From the NCBI RefSeq assembly GCF_037997115.1, contig NZ_CP150484.1, positions 770,847-834,846 of the forward strand: 64,000 nucleotides of DNA, given 5' to 3'. Below, in pieces: positions 1 through 8,569 of the stretch. Under the pieces are notes generated by a model that was given only the letters and a program-made list of their open reading frames with translations, searched no databases and was not told the DNA's origin. The position numbers and the translations under genes are program-made. Positions within the stretch are counted from its first letter, which is position 1. The number at the start of each line of letters is the position of its first letter. Origin of the DNA: Amycolatopsis coloradensis. Lineage in GTDB: Bacteria > Actinomycetota > Actinomycetes > Mycobacteriales > Pseudonocardiaceae.

Positions 1-66
1 CTCCCCGATGGTGCGCTCCAGTTGCCGGTGTACCTGTCCGAGGGTGACGTCACCGGGCCAATGCAT
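1..66 (-). CDS. Partial CDS, N-terminus of an unrecognised protein
   Basis: An ATG at 66 opens a frame that runs off the window edge and encodes MHWPGDVTLGQVHRQLE and a few more residues. A purine-rich GAAGGG lies about 10 nt upstream, and the ATG falls 24 nt after the holA stop on the same strand, so it may be co-transcribed with holA. In mycobacteria the gene next to holA is rpsT, but these residues are not those of ribosomal protein S20. Only 22 codons are visible, so no function is assigned. Confidence 0.45.
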   Translation of the reverse strand, partial: MHWPGDVTLGQVHRQLERTIGE

Positions 67-89
67 GTCGCCGGGGCCCTTCGCCGTGT

Positions 90-1073
90 TCAGCGGCTTG
101 CGCCGTGGGCGGCGACGACCTCCAGGACGGCGCGCTCCAGCGCGTACTCCGGGTTGGCCGCGACCCCTTTGACCTCGGCGTTGAGCCGGGCGACCACCCG
201 CATCGCGGTGGCGAGCCCACCCTGGCCCCAGCCGCGGGCCTGCCCCTGGGCCTTGCGCACCTTCCACGGCGGCATCCCCAGCTCACCCGCCATCTGGTTC
301 GGGTTCCCGCGACCGGCACCGGACACCCGCGCGATCGTCCGGACGGCGTCGGCGAGGGCGTCCGCGACCAGCACATGCGGTACGCCCAGCTGCATCGCCC
401 AGCGCAGCGACTCCAGCGCCGCCGCCTTGTCGCCGGCGACGGCCTTCTCCGCGACGGCGAACCCGTTCACGTCCGCACGGCCCCGGTGGTAGCGCCGGAC
501 CGCCTGCTCGTCGACCGTTCCGCCGGCGTCCGCGACCAGCTGGGTCGCCGCCGACGACAGTTCACGCAGATCCGAGCCGACCGCGTCGATCAGCGCGAGT
601 ACGGCAGCACCGTCGATCTTCCCGCCGACCCGGCGGACCTCGTTGCGGACAAAGGATTCCCGCTCAGCGGGCTTGGTCAGCTTCGGGCACTCGACAACCT
701 CCGCACCGGCCTTCTTCAGTGCGGCGGGGAGCCCCTTCGCGGCCTTGCTCCGACCACCTCCGCTGTGCACGACGACGAGCACGATGCCGTCGGCGGGGGC
801 CTTGACGTAGGCCATCACCCCGTCGGCTAGCTCCTGCGAAATGTCGTGCGCGGACTCGAGGACGATCACCCGGCCTTCGGCGAACAGGGAGGGGCTGACC
901 ATCTCCGCGAGGGCCGGGACTGTGAGGTCCGACACCCGGATCCGGGTGAGATCCGCCGTCGGATCGGCCGCTTTGGCCGCGTCCGAGGCGCTGCGGACCG
1001 CGCGTTCGATCAGCAGCTCTTCCTCACCGAGAACCAGGACCAGCGGCGATGGGGTGGAAGCTTGCGTCGTCAC
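90..1073 (-). CDS. holA: DNA polymerase III subunit delta
   Basis: The 327-residue protein has the length and layout of HolA, the clamp-loader delta subunit that opens the beta clamp during replication. The N-terminal AAA+-like domain begins with LVLVLGEEELLIERAV and lacks a Walker A motif, as expected for delta, which does not hydrolyse ATP. The C-terminal part carries the helical collar region (LGMPPWKVRKA, near residue 265). The start is GTG at 1073. It lies downstream of comEA-comEC on the same strand, the usual actinobacterial neighbourhood, but thrC is placed between them on the other strand. Confidence 0.93.
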   Translation of the reverse strand: MTTQASTPSPLVLVLGEEELLIERAVRSASDAAKAADPTADLTRIRVSDLTVPALAEMVSPSLFAEGRVIVLESAHDISQELADGVMAYVKAPADGIVLVVVHSGGGRSKAAKGLPAALKKAGAEVVECPKLTKPAERESFVRNEVRRVGGKIDGAAVLALIDAVGSDLRELSSAATQLVADAGGTVDEQAVRRYHRGRADVNGFAVAEKAVAGDKAAALESLRWAMQLGVPHVLVADALADAVRTIARVSGAGRGNPNQMAGELGMPPWKVRKAQGQARGWGQGGLATAMRVVARLNAEVKGVAANPEYALERAVLEVVAAHGASR

Positions 1074-1208
1074 GGTGACGATCCTGCCACTCCTCCTCTC
1101 GTGTGCTTTGTCCGGTGATGTGTTGCGGGCACGGTGGCCTCAGCCGAGCCTCATGTCGTACGGTGTTGGCGAGGCGACGCGATCATGCGCGTGCCGACAA
1201 TCGAATAC

Positions 1209-1342
1209 CGCTCATCCAGAGGGGCAGAGGGAACGGCCCGATGAAGCCCCGGCAACCGGCGTCAGCCTGTCATCCCGCGATCGCGGGGTAGCTGACGAAC
1301 ACGGTGCCAATTCCGGCCCGCCCACGGCGGGGCAGATGAGGA
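1209..1342 (+). promoter_or_regulatory. SAM-I (S-box) riboswitch upstream of thrC
   Basis: The region carries the S-box core. CTCATC (1211-1216) pairs with GATGAG (1335-1340) to close P1. Between them lie the P2 kink-turn block (AGAGGGAACGGCCCGATGAA) and GCCCCGGCAACC, a variable P3 hairpin (around TCATCCCGCGATCGCGGGG), and the GGTGCCAATTCC box. P1 ends only a few bases before the Shine-Dalgarno AAGGA (1343-1347) of thrC, so ligand binding could block ribosome loading directly. The core match is strong; the mechanism is inferred. Confidence 0.88.
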
Positions 1343-1355
1343 AAGGAACCTCGCG

Positions 1356-2621
1356 ATGACCGCAACCCTCGGCACGACCTCCACCACCAAGACCCCGGAT
1401 CTCGGACCGGCCGTCGAACTGGTGTCGAAGGAAGAGGGACACCGGCAGCCGCTCGCTCCCGAATTCGTTTCCGCCGAGGATTTCTCGCCGCTCGAAGTCG
1501 CCTACGACTTCGGCCGCGTGCGCCGCGAGGACATCGAAGCCGGACCGAAGAACATCTGGCGCTACAAGAAACTCCTTCCCGTTCCCTCGAACGTCGAAGA
1601 GATCCCCAACACCGAACCCGGCGCCACCCGGCTCATCCAGGCCGACAGGCTCGCGAAAGCCTTGGGTGTCAAGAAGGTCTGGGTCAAGGACGACACCGGC
1701 AACCCCACCCACTCCTTCAAGGACCGCGTGGTCGCCGTCGCTTTGGCGGCCGCGCGCGAGTTCGGGTTCGATGTGCTCGCCTGTCCCTCGACCGGCAACC
1801 TGGCCAACGCCGTGGCCGCCGCGGCGGCCCGTGCCGGCTGGCGATCGGTCGTGCTGATCCCGAAGACCCTGGAACGCGCCAAGATCCTCACCACCGCCGT
1901 GTACGACGGTGACTTGATCGCGGTCGACGGCAACTACGACGACGTGAACCGGCTCGCCACCCAGCTCGCCGCCGAGCAGGAGAGCTGGGCGTTCGTCAAC
2001 GTGAACGTCCGGCCCTACTACTCGGAAGGCTCCAAGACGCTGGCCTTCGAGGTCGCCGAACAGCTCGGCTGGCGGCTTCCCTCCCAGATCGTGGTGCCGA
2101 TCGCCTCCGGTTCCCAGCTCACCAAGGTGGACAAGGGTTTCCGCGAGTTCGGGCAGCTCGGCCTCGTCGACGAGACGCCGTACAAGGTGTTCGGCGCGCA
2201 GGCCACCGGCTGCTCCCCCGTCTCGGCGGCCTTCCGCGCGGGGCACGACGTCGTCCAACCGGTCAAGCCGGACACGATCGCCCGGTCGCTGGCGATCGGG
2301 AATCCGGCCGACGGCCCCTACGTCCTCGATGTGGTCAACCGCACCGGTGGCGCGATCGAAGACGTCACCGACGAAGAGGTCGTCGAGGGCATCCGGCTGC
2401 TCGCCCGCACCGAAGGCATCTTCACCGAGACCGCCGGCGGCGTCACCGTGGCGACGGCCAAGAAGCTCATCGAGACCGGCAAGCTCAACCCGGACGAGGA
2501 GATCGTCCTGCTGATCACCGGTGACGGCCTCAAGACCCTCGACGCCGTCGAGGACAAGATCGGCCCCAAGGCCACCGTCAGCGCCTCGGCCGACGCGGTG
2601 CGCGAGGCTCTGGGCATCTGA
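1356..2621 (+). CDS. thrC: Threonine synthase, long form
   Basis: This is a PLP enzyme of fold type II converting O-phosphohomoserine to threonine. The PLP lysine lies in NPTHSFKDR (near residue 118), followed by the phosphate-binding segment CPSTGNLANA. At 421 residues it is longer than the roughly 360-residue ThrC of the mycobacterial hom-thrC-thrB cluster and matches the long, zinc-ribbon-bearing type. The four ribbon cysteines appear replaced by Ser24, Glu27, Ser39 and Asp42, while the flanking motif PLEVAYDF is kept. ATG 1356 has AAGGA 8 nt upstream. It stands alone on the plus strand behind a SAM-I riboswitch. A paralogue with a different substrate cannot be excluded. Confidence 0.87.
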   Translation: MTATLGTTSTTKTPDLGPAVELVSKEEGHRQPLAPEFVSAEDFSPLEVAYDFGRVRREDIEAGPKNIWRYKKLLPVPSNVEEIPNTEPGATRLIQADRLAKALGVKKVWVKDDTGNPTHSFKDRVVAVALAAAREFGFDVLACPSTGNLANAVAAAAARAGWRSVVLIPKTLERAKILTTAVYDGDLIAVDGNYDDVNRLATQLAAEQESWAFVNVNVRPYYSEGSKTLAFEVAEQLGWRLPSQIVVPIASGSQLTKVDKGFREFGQLGLVDETPYKVFGAQATGCSPVSAAFRAGHDVVQPVKPDTIARSLAIGNPADGPYVLDVVNRTGGAIEDVTDEEVVEGIRLLARTEGIFTETAGGVTVATAKKLIETGKLNPDEEIVLLITGDGLKTLDAVEDKIGPKATVSASADAVREALGI

Positions 2622-2629
2622 GTTCCCGT

Positions 2630-2657
2630 CGGCCCGCCTCAAGTACGAGGCGGGCCG
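2630..2657. terminator. Stem-loop terminator between thrC and comEC
   Basis: A perfect 10-bp stem (CGGCCCGCCT with AGGCGGGCCG) closes an 8-nt loop 8 nt after the thrC stop. It overlaps the last codons of the convergent comEC gene. No T-run follows, as is common for high-GC actinobacterial terminators. It could serve both transcripts. Confidence 0.6.
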
Positions 2658-5044
2658 CGGGGCTCACCCCGGCGTACCAGGGCGAGACCTCGCGCGTCGG
2701 CGAGGACCGCGGTGTCGCCGTCCGTGTCCGTCCTGGCGACCGACGCGCCGACGGCGACCAGATTGTCCAAAGTGGACTTGTTCGGATGCCCGTAGGTGTT
2801 TCCGGCGCCGACGCTCACCAACGCCGCCCGCGGCGCGACGGCGTTGAGGAAATCCGGTGCCGTGTAACGGCTTCCGTGGTGCGGGACCTTCAGGATCTCG
2901 GCACGCAGTTCTGCCCCCTCGGCCATCAGGTCGGCCTGCGCGGCAAGCTCGATGTCGCCCGTCAGGAGCACCCGGCCCGCCGGGGTCCCGGCGCGCAGGA
3001 CGACGGAACCGTTGTTGATCACTGTGCCGTCCTGTTCGCGAACCGATCGACCGGTGACATACCGCGGCCCCAGTACGTCCAGTGACAACCCCGGCCAGTC
3101 CAGCCGTTGCCCGATCTCCAGCTCCAGCAAGGGAATTCCGCGGCGCGCGGTCTCGTCCGCGACCTGCTGCCACGCCCAGGCGGGAGCCCGGCCGGGGCCG
3201 ACGGCGACTGCCCCGACCGACCTGCCCTCGAAGACGGATTCGAGGCCGCCGATGTGGTCGGCGTGCAGATGACTCAGCACGATCAGCGGAACCCGGTCGA
3301 CGCCGAGCCTGCTCAGGCATTCGTCGACCGGCCCCGGTTCCGGCCCGGTGTCGACCAGGACCGCCCGCCCTTGCTCGCCGGTGGCGAGGACGACGGCATC
3401 GCCCTGCCCGACGTCGCAGGCGACGGCACTCCACGACGCCGGCGGCCACGCCGGAGCCAGCACTCGCACCGGAACGAAGACCAGCAGCCCGGCGGCCAGC
3501 GCGACCGCCAGGAGGATCCTGGCGTGCCGCAGCCGGATGGCGACGAGCAGGACGACAAGCAGTCCGGCCGCCAGAAGCCCGCCCCACCAGCCGTCCGGCC
3601 AGTCCATGACCGCTCCCGGTGCGCGGGCGCCGTGGCGGGCCACGGTGATGAGCCAGCTCGCCTCGGGTTCGGTCAGGCGGACCAGCAGCCTTCCCGCCGA
3701 CGGCCACCACGGGCCGACGACGGTGGCGAGCACACCGAACACGGTGGCCGGGGCGACCACCGGCGCGGCGAGCACGTTGGTCACCACCGAGACGAGACTG
3801 ACCGATCCCGCCATGCCCGCGATGACCGGCGTCGTCACCACGAACGCGGCCAGCGGGATGGTCAGCCCCTCGGCGTAGCCTGCCGGAACACCGCGTCCGA
3901 CCAGCCATTCCGCCCACCTCGGCGCCAGCAGCACCAGGCCGGCCGTGGCCAGCACCGAAAGCGCGAATCCGAAGTCGGCGGCCATCGCGGGGTCGGCCAC
4001 TACGAGCCCGGCCACCGCGAACGCCAGCGCGGGCAACGCCGAACCCCGGCGCCCCAGTGCCAGCGCCAGCAGCCCGACCGCCCCCATCACCCCGGCGCGG
4101 AGCACGCTGGGCGCGGGCCCGGCGAGGACCACGAACCCGGCGAGCCCCGCGGCGGCCGCGGCGGCGGAGGTCCGCGGCCCGACCCGGAGCATCCTCAGCA
4201 GGAGAAGGATCGAGCCGCAGACGATCGCCACGTTCCCACCGCTCACGGCCATCAGGTGGGACATGCCGGAGTCCGTGAACTCGCGTTCGACCCTCGGGGA
4301 CAGTGTGCTCGTGTCCCCCACGACCAGCCCGGGCACGAGACCGGCCTGCTCCTCCGGGAGGACGGCGCACAGCTCCCGGAGCCCGGCGCGCAGCGATTCC
4401 GCGGCTCGCTGCCACCAAGGCGCTGGCCCGAGGGCCGACGGCGGACCTCGCACCGAGAGAACCGCGACCGTCAGTTCAGCCCCCTTCGACGGCGCGAGCC
4501 GCCCTGAGGCGGTGACCTGCTGCCCGGGCAACAGGGTCGTCCACCCCTCGGCGGGAGCGAGCAGGAGGATCCGGCCGGCCGAATCCACCACGCGCTCACC
4601 CGTCACCGCGGTGTCCACCGTCGCGGCGATGACCACCAGGCGGGTGCCTGCCCGGCGATCGGCGTATCCGGCACCGCGGACCGGACGTGGCCGCTCGGTG
4701 ACCACCACCCTCGTGGTGACGTCACTCCCCCGTGCGGCGGCGGCACGGAGGTCGTCGTGCTCGGCGGCCCGGATCCGCAGCGCCACCGGACCGGCGGTGA
4801 GCACGCCGAGGACCGCCAGGGCACCCAGGCCCGCCACCCACCGGGACGCCGTCCGGCGGGCACGGACACCGGCGGCGATCGCGAGCACCACGGCGGCCGC
4901 ACCGCAGAGCATCGTGATCCACCAGCCGCCCAACAGCCCGGAAAGAGTGCCGAGCCAGGCAGTCATCGCGGCCGGTATCAACCGCAAGTCCTGCCCTCGC
5001 CACGACGCGGTGTCCACTTCGGACGGATCGGCGGACGGGTTCAT
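2639..5044 (-). CDS. comEC: ComEC/Rec2 DNA-uptake channel protein
   Basis: The 801-residue integral membrane protein has the family order: an N-terminal DUF4131-like membrane and OB region, a central Competence domain with many hydrophobic helices (about residues 230-520), and a C-terminal metallo-beta-lactamase domain with the metal motif LSHLHADHIGG near residue 590. ComEC forms the channel that moves single-stranded DNA across the membrane in competent bacteria. Its role in actinomycetes, which are rarely naturally competent, is not settled. Its ATG overlaps the comEA stop (ATGA), indicating translational coupling. Confidence 0.93.
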   Translation of the reverse strand: MNPSADPSEVDTASWRGQDLRLIPAAMTAWLGTLSGLLGGWWITMLCGAAAVVLAIAAGVRARRTASRWVAGLGALAVLGVLTAGPVALRIRAAEHDDLRAAAARGSDVTTRVVVTERPRPVRGAGYADRRAGTRLVVIAATVDTAVTGERVVDSAGRILLLAPAEGWTTLLPGQQVTASGRLAPSKGAELTVAVLSVRGPPSALGPAPWWQRAAESLRAGLRELCAVLPEEQAGLVPGLVVGDTSTLSPRVEREFTDSGMSHLMAVSGGNVAIVCGSILLLLRMLRVGPRTSAAAAAAGLAGFVVLAGPAPSVLRAGVMGAVGLLALALGRRGSALPALAFAVAGLVVADPAMAADFGFALSVLATAGLVLLAPRWAEWLVGRGVPAGYAEGLTIPLAAFVVTTPVIAGMAGSVSLVSVVTNVLAAPVVAPATVFGVLATVVGPWWPSAGRLLVRLTEPEASWLITVARHGARAPGAVMDWPDGWWGGLLAAGLLVVLLVAIRLRHARILLAVALAAGLLVFVPVRVLAPAWPPASWSAVACDVGQGDAVVLATGEQGRAVLVDTGPEPGPVDECLSRLGVDRVPLIVLSHLHADHIGGLESVFEGRSVGAVAVGPGRAPAWAWQQVADETARRGIPLLELEIGQRLDWPGLSLDVLGPRYVTGRSVREQDGTVINNGSVVLRAGTPAGRVLLTGDIELAAQADLMAEGAELRAEILKVPHHGSRYTAPDFLNAVAPRAALVSVGAGNTYGHPNKSTLDNLVAVGASVARTDTDGDTAVLADARGLALVRRGEPRGPPRT

Positions 5045-5763
5045 CCGACGGACACCACTTCCCGGAGCTTTCGATATTTGGATTCGCCGATCCCTTCTAC
5101 GTCACGGAGTTGCTCGACGCTGGTGAACCCGCCGTGCCCGGACCGCCAGTCGACGATGCGTTTCGCCATCACCTCGCCGACCCCGGGCAGGGTGTCGAGT
5201 TGCTCGGCCGTGGCCGAGTTCAGGTCGAGCTTCCCCGGCGGTGCCGCCGTTCCGGCCGCGGCCGGAACGGGGACGCCGACGCCCACCTGCTCGCCGTCGG
5301 TGAGCCGCCGGGCCAGATTCACTCCGGTCAGATCCGTTCCGGGCTGTGCCCCACCGGCCGCCGTGAGGGCATCGGCGACCCGTGCGCCCGGAGGGACCGT
5401 GACCAGGCCGGGTTTGAGGACCCGGCCGACGACGCTGACCACCAGAGGCGCCTTCCCCGCCGCGGCGGGGACGTCTCCGGCGGCCTTCGCCGACGGCAGG
5501 GGAGGCGGGGTCTCCGCCCCCGGCCGGTGTCCGAACAAGGCGATCGCGCCGGTCACGATCACGGCCACCGCGATCAGCACGGCCACCACGACGAACCACC
5601 GCCGGTTCACCGGGATCCCGTCCGCCGTGAACCGGGTGGGCACCCAGCGGCGTACGAGCCTGCCCGCGGGCGGGCCCTGGGTGGGCGACGACAGCTGCGC
5701 TGCCAGCCACGCCAGCCTGGCGTTGACGGAGGGTCCCGATGGACGGGCGGTTTGGTCGAACAC
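5041..5763 (-). CDS. comEA: ComEA-type helix-hairpin-helix DNA-binding protein
   Basis: The 240-residue protein starts at GTG 5763. It has a cytoplasmic N-terminus, one transmembrane helix near residues 58-80 (RRWFVVVAVLIAVAVIVTGA), a proline/alanine linker, a SLBB-like domain (LVVSVVGRVLKPGLVTVPPG), and a C-terminal pair of helix-hairpin-helix motifs (ATAEQLDTLPGVGEVMAKRI and VEQLRDVEGIGESKYRKL). ComEA binds incoming double-stranded DNA at the cell surface and feeds ComEC, the next gene, with which it overlaps by 4 bp. Confidence 0.92.
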   Translation of the reverse strand: MFDQTARPSGPSVNARLAWLAAQLSSPTQGPPAGRLVRRWVPTRFTADGIPVNRRWFVVVAVLIAVAVIVTGAIALFGHRPGAETPPPLPSAKAAGDVPAAAGKAPLVVSVVGRVLKPGLVTVPPGARVADALTAAGGAQPGTDLTGVNLARRLTDGEQVGVGVPVPAAAGTAAPPGKLDLNSATAEQLDTLPGVGEVMAKRIVDWRSGHGGFTSVEQLRDVEGIGESKYRKLREVVSVG

Positions 5764-5909
5764 GTGACCGACGCTACGGAGCGGGAGCGGCGGGCGGCAG
5801 TGGTGAATCCCGAGGCTGTGGACAAGTGGGGGGTTGTGGACAACCAGGGCACGGCCGAGACCGGATCACCGGTTTCCGTCGGGGTCGTATGCGACGCTGG
5901 ACGGTTTCC

Positions 5910-6755
5910 TCAGCCCGCTCGCTGGATCACGACGCCGAGCACGCCGGGGCCGGTGTGGGCCCCGATGACGGCGCCGATCTCCGAGACCACGCACCCGTCC
6001 GGGCAGTTGATGGATTCCTCGAGCCGGTTGGCCAGTTCGACGGCGCGCTCGGGCGAAGCGAGATGGTGGACGGCGATGTCGGCGAGCCCGCCTTCGGCCG
6101 CTTTCACGGCGAGTTCGACCAGCCGCGCCACCGCGCGATTCATCGTCCGCACTTTCTCCAAGGGCTGGATCCGGCCTTCGGACATGTGAAGCACGGGTTT
6201 CACCGCGAGCGCCGTGCCGAGCAGGGCGGCCGCCGGGCCGATCCGCCCGCCGCGGCGCAGGTATTCGAGGGTTTCGACGGCGAACAAGGTCTCCGAGCGG
6301 CCCACCGCGTCGACCGCGGCGGCCTCCACCTCGGCGGGTTCCGCCCCGTCCGCGGCGGCACTCGCCGCGCACAGGGCGGCGAAGCCGAGTCCCATCGCCG
6401 TGCTGCGCGAATCGACCACGCGCACCTTGTCCGGCCCGACCTCCTGGGCCGCGAGCACCGCGGCCTCCCAGGTCCCGGACAACTCCCGGGACAGGTGCAC
6501 CGACACGACGGCGTCCGCCCCGTCGGCCAGCGCCGCCCGGAACTCCTTGACGAATTCGGCGGGCGTCGGCCGGGACGTCGTCACCAGGCTGCGTTTGCCG
6601 AGTGCCTCGGCCAGAGCGGCGGGGCCCATTTCGACGCCGTCGAGGAAAACGACACCGTCCACGAGGACGTGCAGCGGGACCACCCGGATCCCGTTCCGTT
6701 CGGCGAAGCCTTCCGGCAGGTGGGCGGTGGAATCCGTGACTACGGCGACCGACAC
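5910..6755 (-). CDS. DegV family fatty-acid-binding protein
   Basis: The 281 residues match the DegV/FakB fold. Visible motifs are the N-terminal VVTDSTAHLP, the central TTSRPTPAEF with the acyl-carboxylate-binding residues, and RRGGRIGPAAALLG near residue 180. DegV/FakB proteins bind fatty acids and in Firmicutes present them to a kinase; no fatty acid kinase gene is near. It holds the same place as Rv2417c in M. tuberculosis, downstream of octT and gpgP. The GTG start at 6755 is 10 nt after the octT stop, so it is probably the last gene of the nadD operon. Confidence 0.9.
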   Translation of the reverse strand: MSVAVVTDSTAHLPEGFAERNGIRVVPLHVLVDGVVFLDGVEMGPAALAEALGKRSLVTTSRPTPAEFVKEFRAALADGADAVVSVHLSRELSGTWEAAVLAAQEVGPDKVRVVDSRSTAMGLGFAALCAASAAADGAEPAEVEAAAVDAVGRSETLFAVETLEYLRRGGRIGPAAALLGTALAVKPVLHMSEGRIQPLEKVRTMNRAVARLVELAVKAAEGGLADIAVHHLASPERAVELANRLEESINCPDGCVVSEIGAVIGAHTGPGVLGVVIQRAG

Positions 6756-6765
6756 GGCAGTCAGC

Positions 6766-7494
6766 CTACGTTGCCGCGGAGCGGAGCACCGGGGCCATCA
6801 GGCGGGCCATTTCCGCGCCGACGGCGGCATGTCCCTCCCACCCCCAGTGCATCCCGTCCGGATTGCCCCGCCCGCTCAGCACGTGGTCGCCGACGACGGC
6901 TCCGAGATCCAGCAGCGGGACGTCCGCGCGCCGGCCCCAGGCGGCGATGGCCGCGGCGGCACCGGCGCGGGCGGTGTGGACGCGGCCGTACGAGTCGGAT
7001 CGATGCACGGAGGGCAGCATGCCGAAGACCGGAAGCTCCGGTCGCAGCGTGCGCAAAGCTCCGACAGCGGTGTCGAGATACTGGACGGTGAGCTTCGACG
7101 GCAGGACCACCGGACGTCCTCGGAGGGCGATCGCGAGCCGCGGCTGAGCGGCCAGATACGCCTTGCGTACCACGCGCCGCAGCGGGTCGGGCCGAAGGTA
7201 GCGGAGGCCGGTGCGAAGGTAGGTGGGAAGCGGCGAGGGCAGGGTATCCATGCTCCCGACGGCCAGTACGACGGCGTCGGCGTGATGGAGATCGGCCCAG
7301 ACACGCGGATCACCGATCAACGACCACCAGGCGTCACGGGCGGTCCAGCCGAACCCGGCGACGAGGTCCACGCTCCCGCCGCCGAGCGCGTCGGCGGCGA
7401 TATTCGGCCACAGGCGCGCGTCGTCGGCGGCGAGCGGGCCGTCGGGGCCGTGGAAACTGAGGGAATCGCCGAACACCAGCAGGCGCGGGGCCAT
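6766..7494 (-). CDS. octT: SGNH acyltransferase, OctT-like (diglucosylglycerate octanoyltransferase)
   Basis: The 242-residue protein opens with the SGNH block I motif VFGDSLSFHG and ends with the catalytic Asp/His block (NPDGMHWGWEGH, near residue 218). It lacks a signal peptide, so it acts in the cytoplasm. The neighbourhood nadD-rsfS-gpgP-octT-degV equals Rv2421c-Rv2417c, where the mycobacterial enzyme octanoylates diglucosylglycerate at the start of methylglucose lipopolysaccharide synthesis. The symbol rests on gene order plus family. A generic GDSL hydrolase is the alternative. Confidence 0.8.
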   Translation of the reverse strand: MAPRLLVFGDSLSFHGPDGPLAADDARLWPNIAADALGGGSVDLVAGFGWTARDAWWSLIGDPRVWADLHHADAVVLAVGSMDTLPSPLPTYLRTGLRYLRPDPLRRVVRKAYLAAQPRLAIALRGRPVVLPSKLTVQYLDTAVGALRTLRPELPVFGMLPSVHRSDSYGRVHTARAGAAAAIAAWGRRADVPLLDLGAVVGDHVLSGRGNPDGMHWGWEGHAAVGAEMARLMAPVLRSAAT

Positions 7495-7498
7495 GGGA

Positions 7499-8113
7499 TC
7501 AGCCGGTGATGCCCGCGTTGTAGGCGGCCAGCCGCCAGTTGCCGTCGCGTCTGGTCAGCTCGACCCAGTGACAGTTCGCGATCCCGCCCAGCGACGGCCA
7601 GGAGGCGACCGGCAGGCCGAGCAGTTTCGCGGTCAGCGCGATGATCAGGCCGCCATGCGTGGCCAGCAGTACCGCGTCGCCCGCGCCGGAATTGGGCTGG
7701 TCCAGGTCCGCGACGACCTCCAACGCCCGTTCGGCGACGTCGACCCGCGACTCACCGCCGGGTGGTGCCCAGGTCGCGTCGACGCGCCAGCGTGCGCGTT
7801 CCCCGGGGTACGTCTCGTCGACCTGCTGGCCGGTGAAGCCCTGCCATTCACCCAGATGGGTTTCCCTGAGACGCTTGTCGATCCGCAGCGGGACGCCGAT
7901 GGCCTCGGTGAGCACAGTGGCCGTGTCGGTGGCGCGGCGCAGATCCGAGGCGATCACCAGATCCGGAGAGAACCGGGCGAGCGCGGGCACGGCGAACCTG
8001 GCCTGGTTCCAGCCGACCGGGGTCAGCGCGGAGTCCAGATGCCCCTGCATCCGGCCCGCCGCGTTGTAGTCGGTCTCGCCGTGGCGCCAGAGCACTAGCC
8101 GCCGCGGGCTCAC
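7499..8113 (-). CDS. gpgP: Histidine phosphatase, GpgP-like (glucosyl-3-phosphoglycerate phosphatase)
   Basis: The 204-residue phosphoglycerate-mutase-like protein has the RHG motif WRHGETDYN near residue 9 (catalytic His11) and the second histidine in LLATHGGLI. By position it corresponds to Rv2419c, which dephosphorylates glucosyl-3-phosphoglycerate in methylglucose lipopolysaccharide synthesis. It starts at GTG 8113, overlapping the rsfS stop by GTGA, and its stop is 4 nt from octT. A cobalamin-type alpha-ribazole phosphatase would look similar, but synteny favours GpgP. Confidence 0.82.
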   Translation of the reverse strand: MSPRRLVLWRHGETDYNAAGRMQGHLDSALTPVGWNQARFAVPALARFSPDLVIASDLRRATDTATVLTEAIGVPLRIDKRLRETHLGEWQGFTGQQVDETYPGERARWRVDATWAPPGGESRVDVAERALEVVADLDQPNSGAGDAVLLATHGGLIIALTAKLLGLPVASWPSLGGIANCHWVELTRRDGNWRLAAYNAGITG

Positions 8114-8514
8114 GAGGCGCCTTGCGCGTCGGCGGGGTCCTCCTCGGCGGGTGTCTCCAGACCGGCGACCTCGATCCGCGGGCAGTCCTTCCAGAGCCGC
8201 TCGAGACCGTAGAAGGAGCGTTCCTCCTGGTGCTGGACGTGGATGACGACGTCGACGTAGTCCAGCAGGACCCAGCGGCCCTCACGGGCGCCCTCACGGC
8301 GGACGGGCTTGTGCCCGCCGAGCCGGAGCTGCTCCTCGACGTTGTCGACGATGGCGCCGACCTGGCGCTCGTTGGGCGCGGAGGCGATGACGAAGGCGTC
8401 GGTGATCACCAGCTGGTCGGACACGTCCAGCACGACCACGTCGCTCGCCTTCTTGTCCGCCGCCGCATGGGCGGCCGCTACGGCCAGCTCTCGTGCCTCG
8501 GACGTGGCTGTCAC
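8110..8514 (-). CDS. rsfS: Ribosome silencing factor RsfS
   Basis: I place the start at GTG 8514, preceded by a good GAGGAG ribosome site, giving 134 residues, the usual size. A frame upstream is open but non-homologous. The Iojap/RsfS core is clear: VVLDVSDQLVITDAFVIASA, then RQVGAIVDNVEEQLR and WVLLDYVDVVIHVQHQEERS. RsfS binds ribosomal protein L14 and blocks subunit joining in slow growth. It sits between nadD and gpgP, as in most actinobacteria. Confidence 0.93.
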   Translation of the reverse strand: MTATSEARELAVAAAHAAADKKASDVVVLDVSDQLVITDAFVIASAPNERQVGAIVDNVEEQLRLGGHKPVRREGAREGRWVLLDYVDVVIHVQHQEERSFYGLERLWKDCPRIEVAGLETPAEEDPADAQGAS

Positions 8515-8569
8515 AGTTCTCCTCAAACAGATGGTTTTACTCGCGGGTGCGCCCGACGAGGGTACCCGG

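Noticed and set aside
1212..2642. A 476-codon open frame antisense to thrC
   Set aside because: It is a mirror of thrC and of its riboswitch; the plus-strand gene has clear motifs and a ribosome site.
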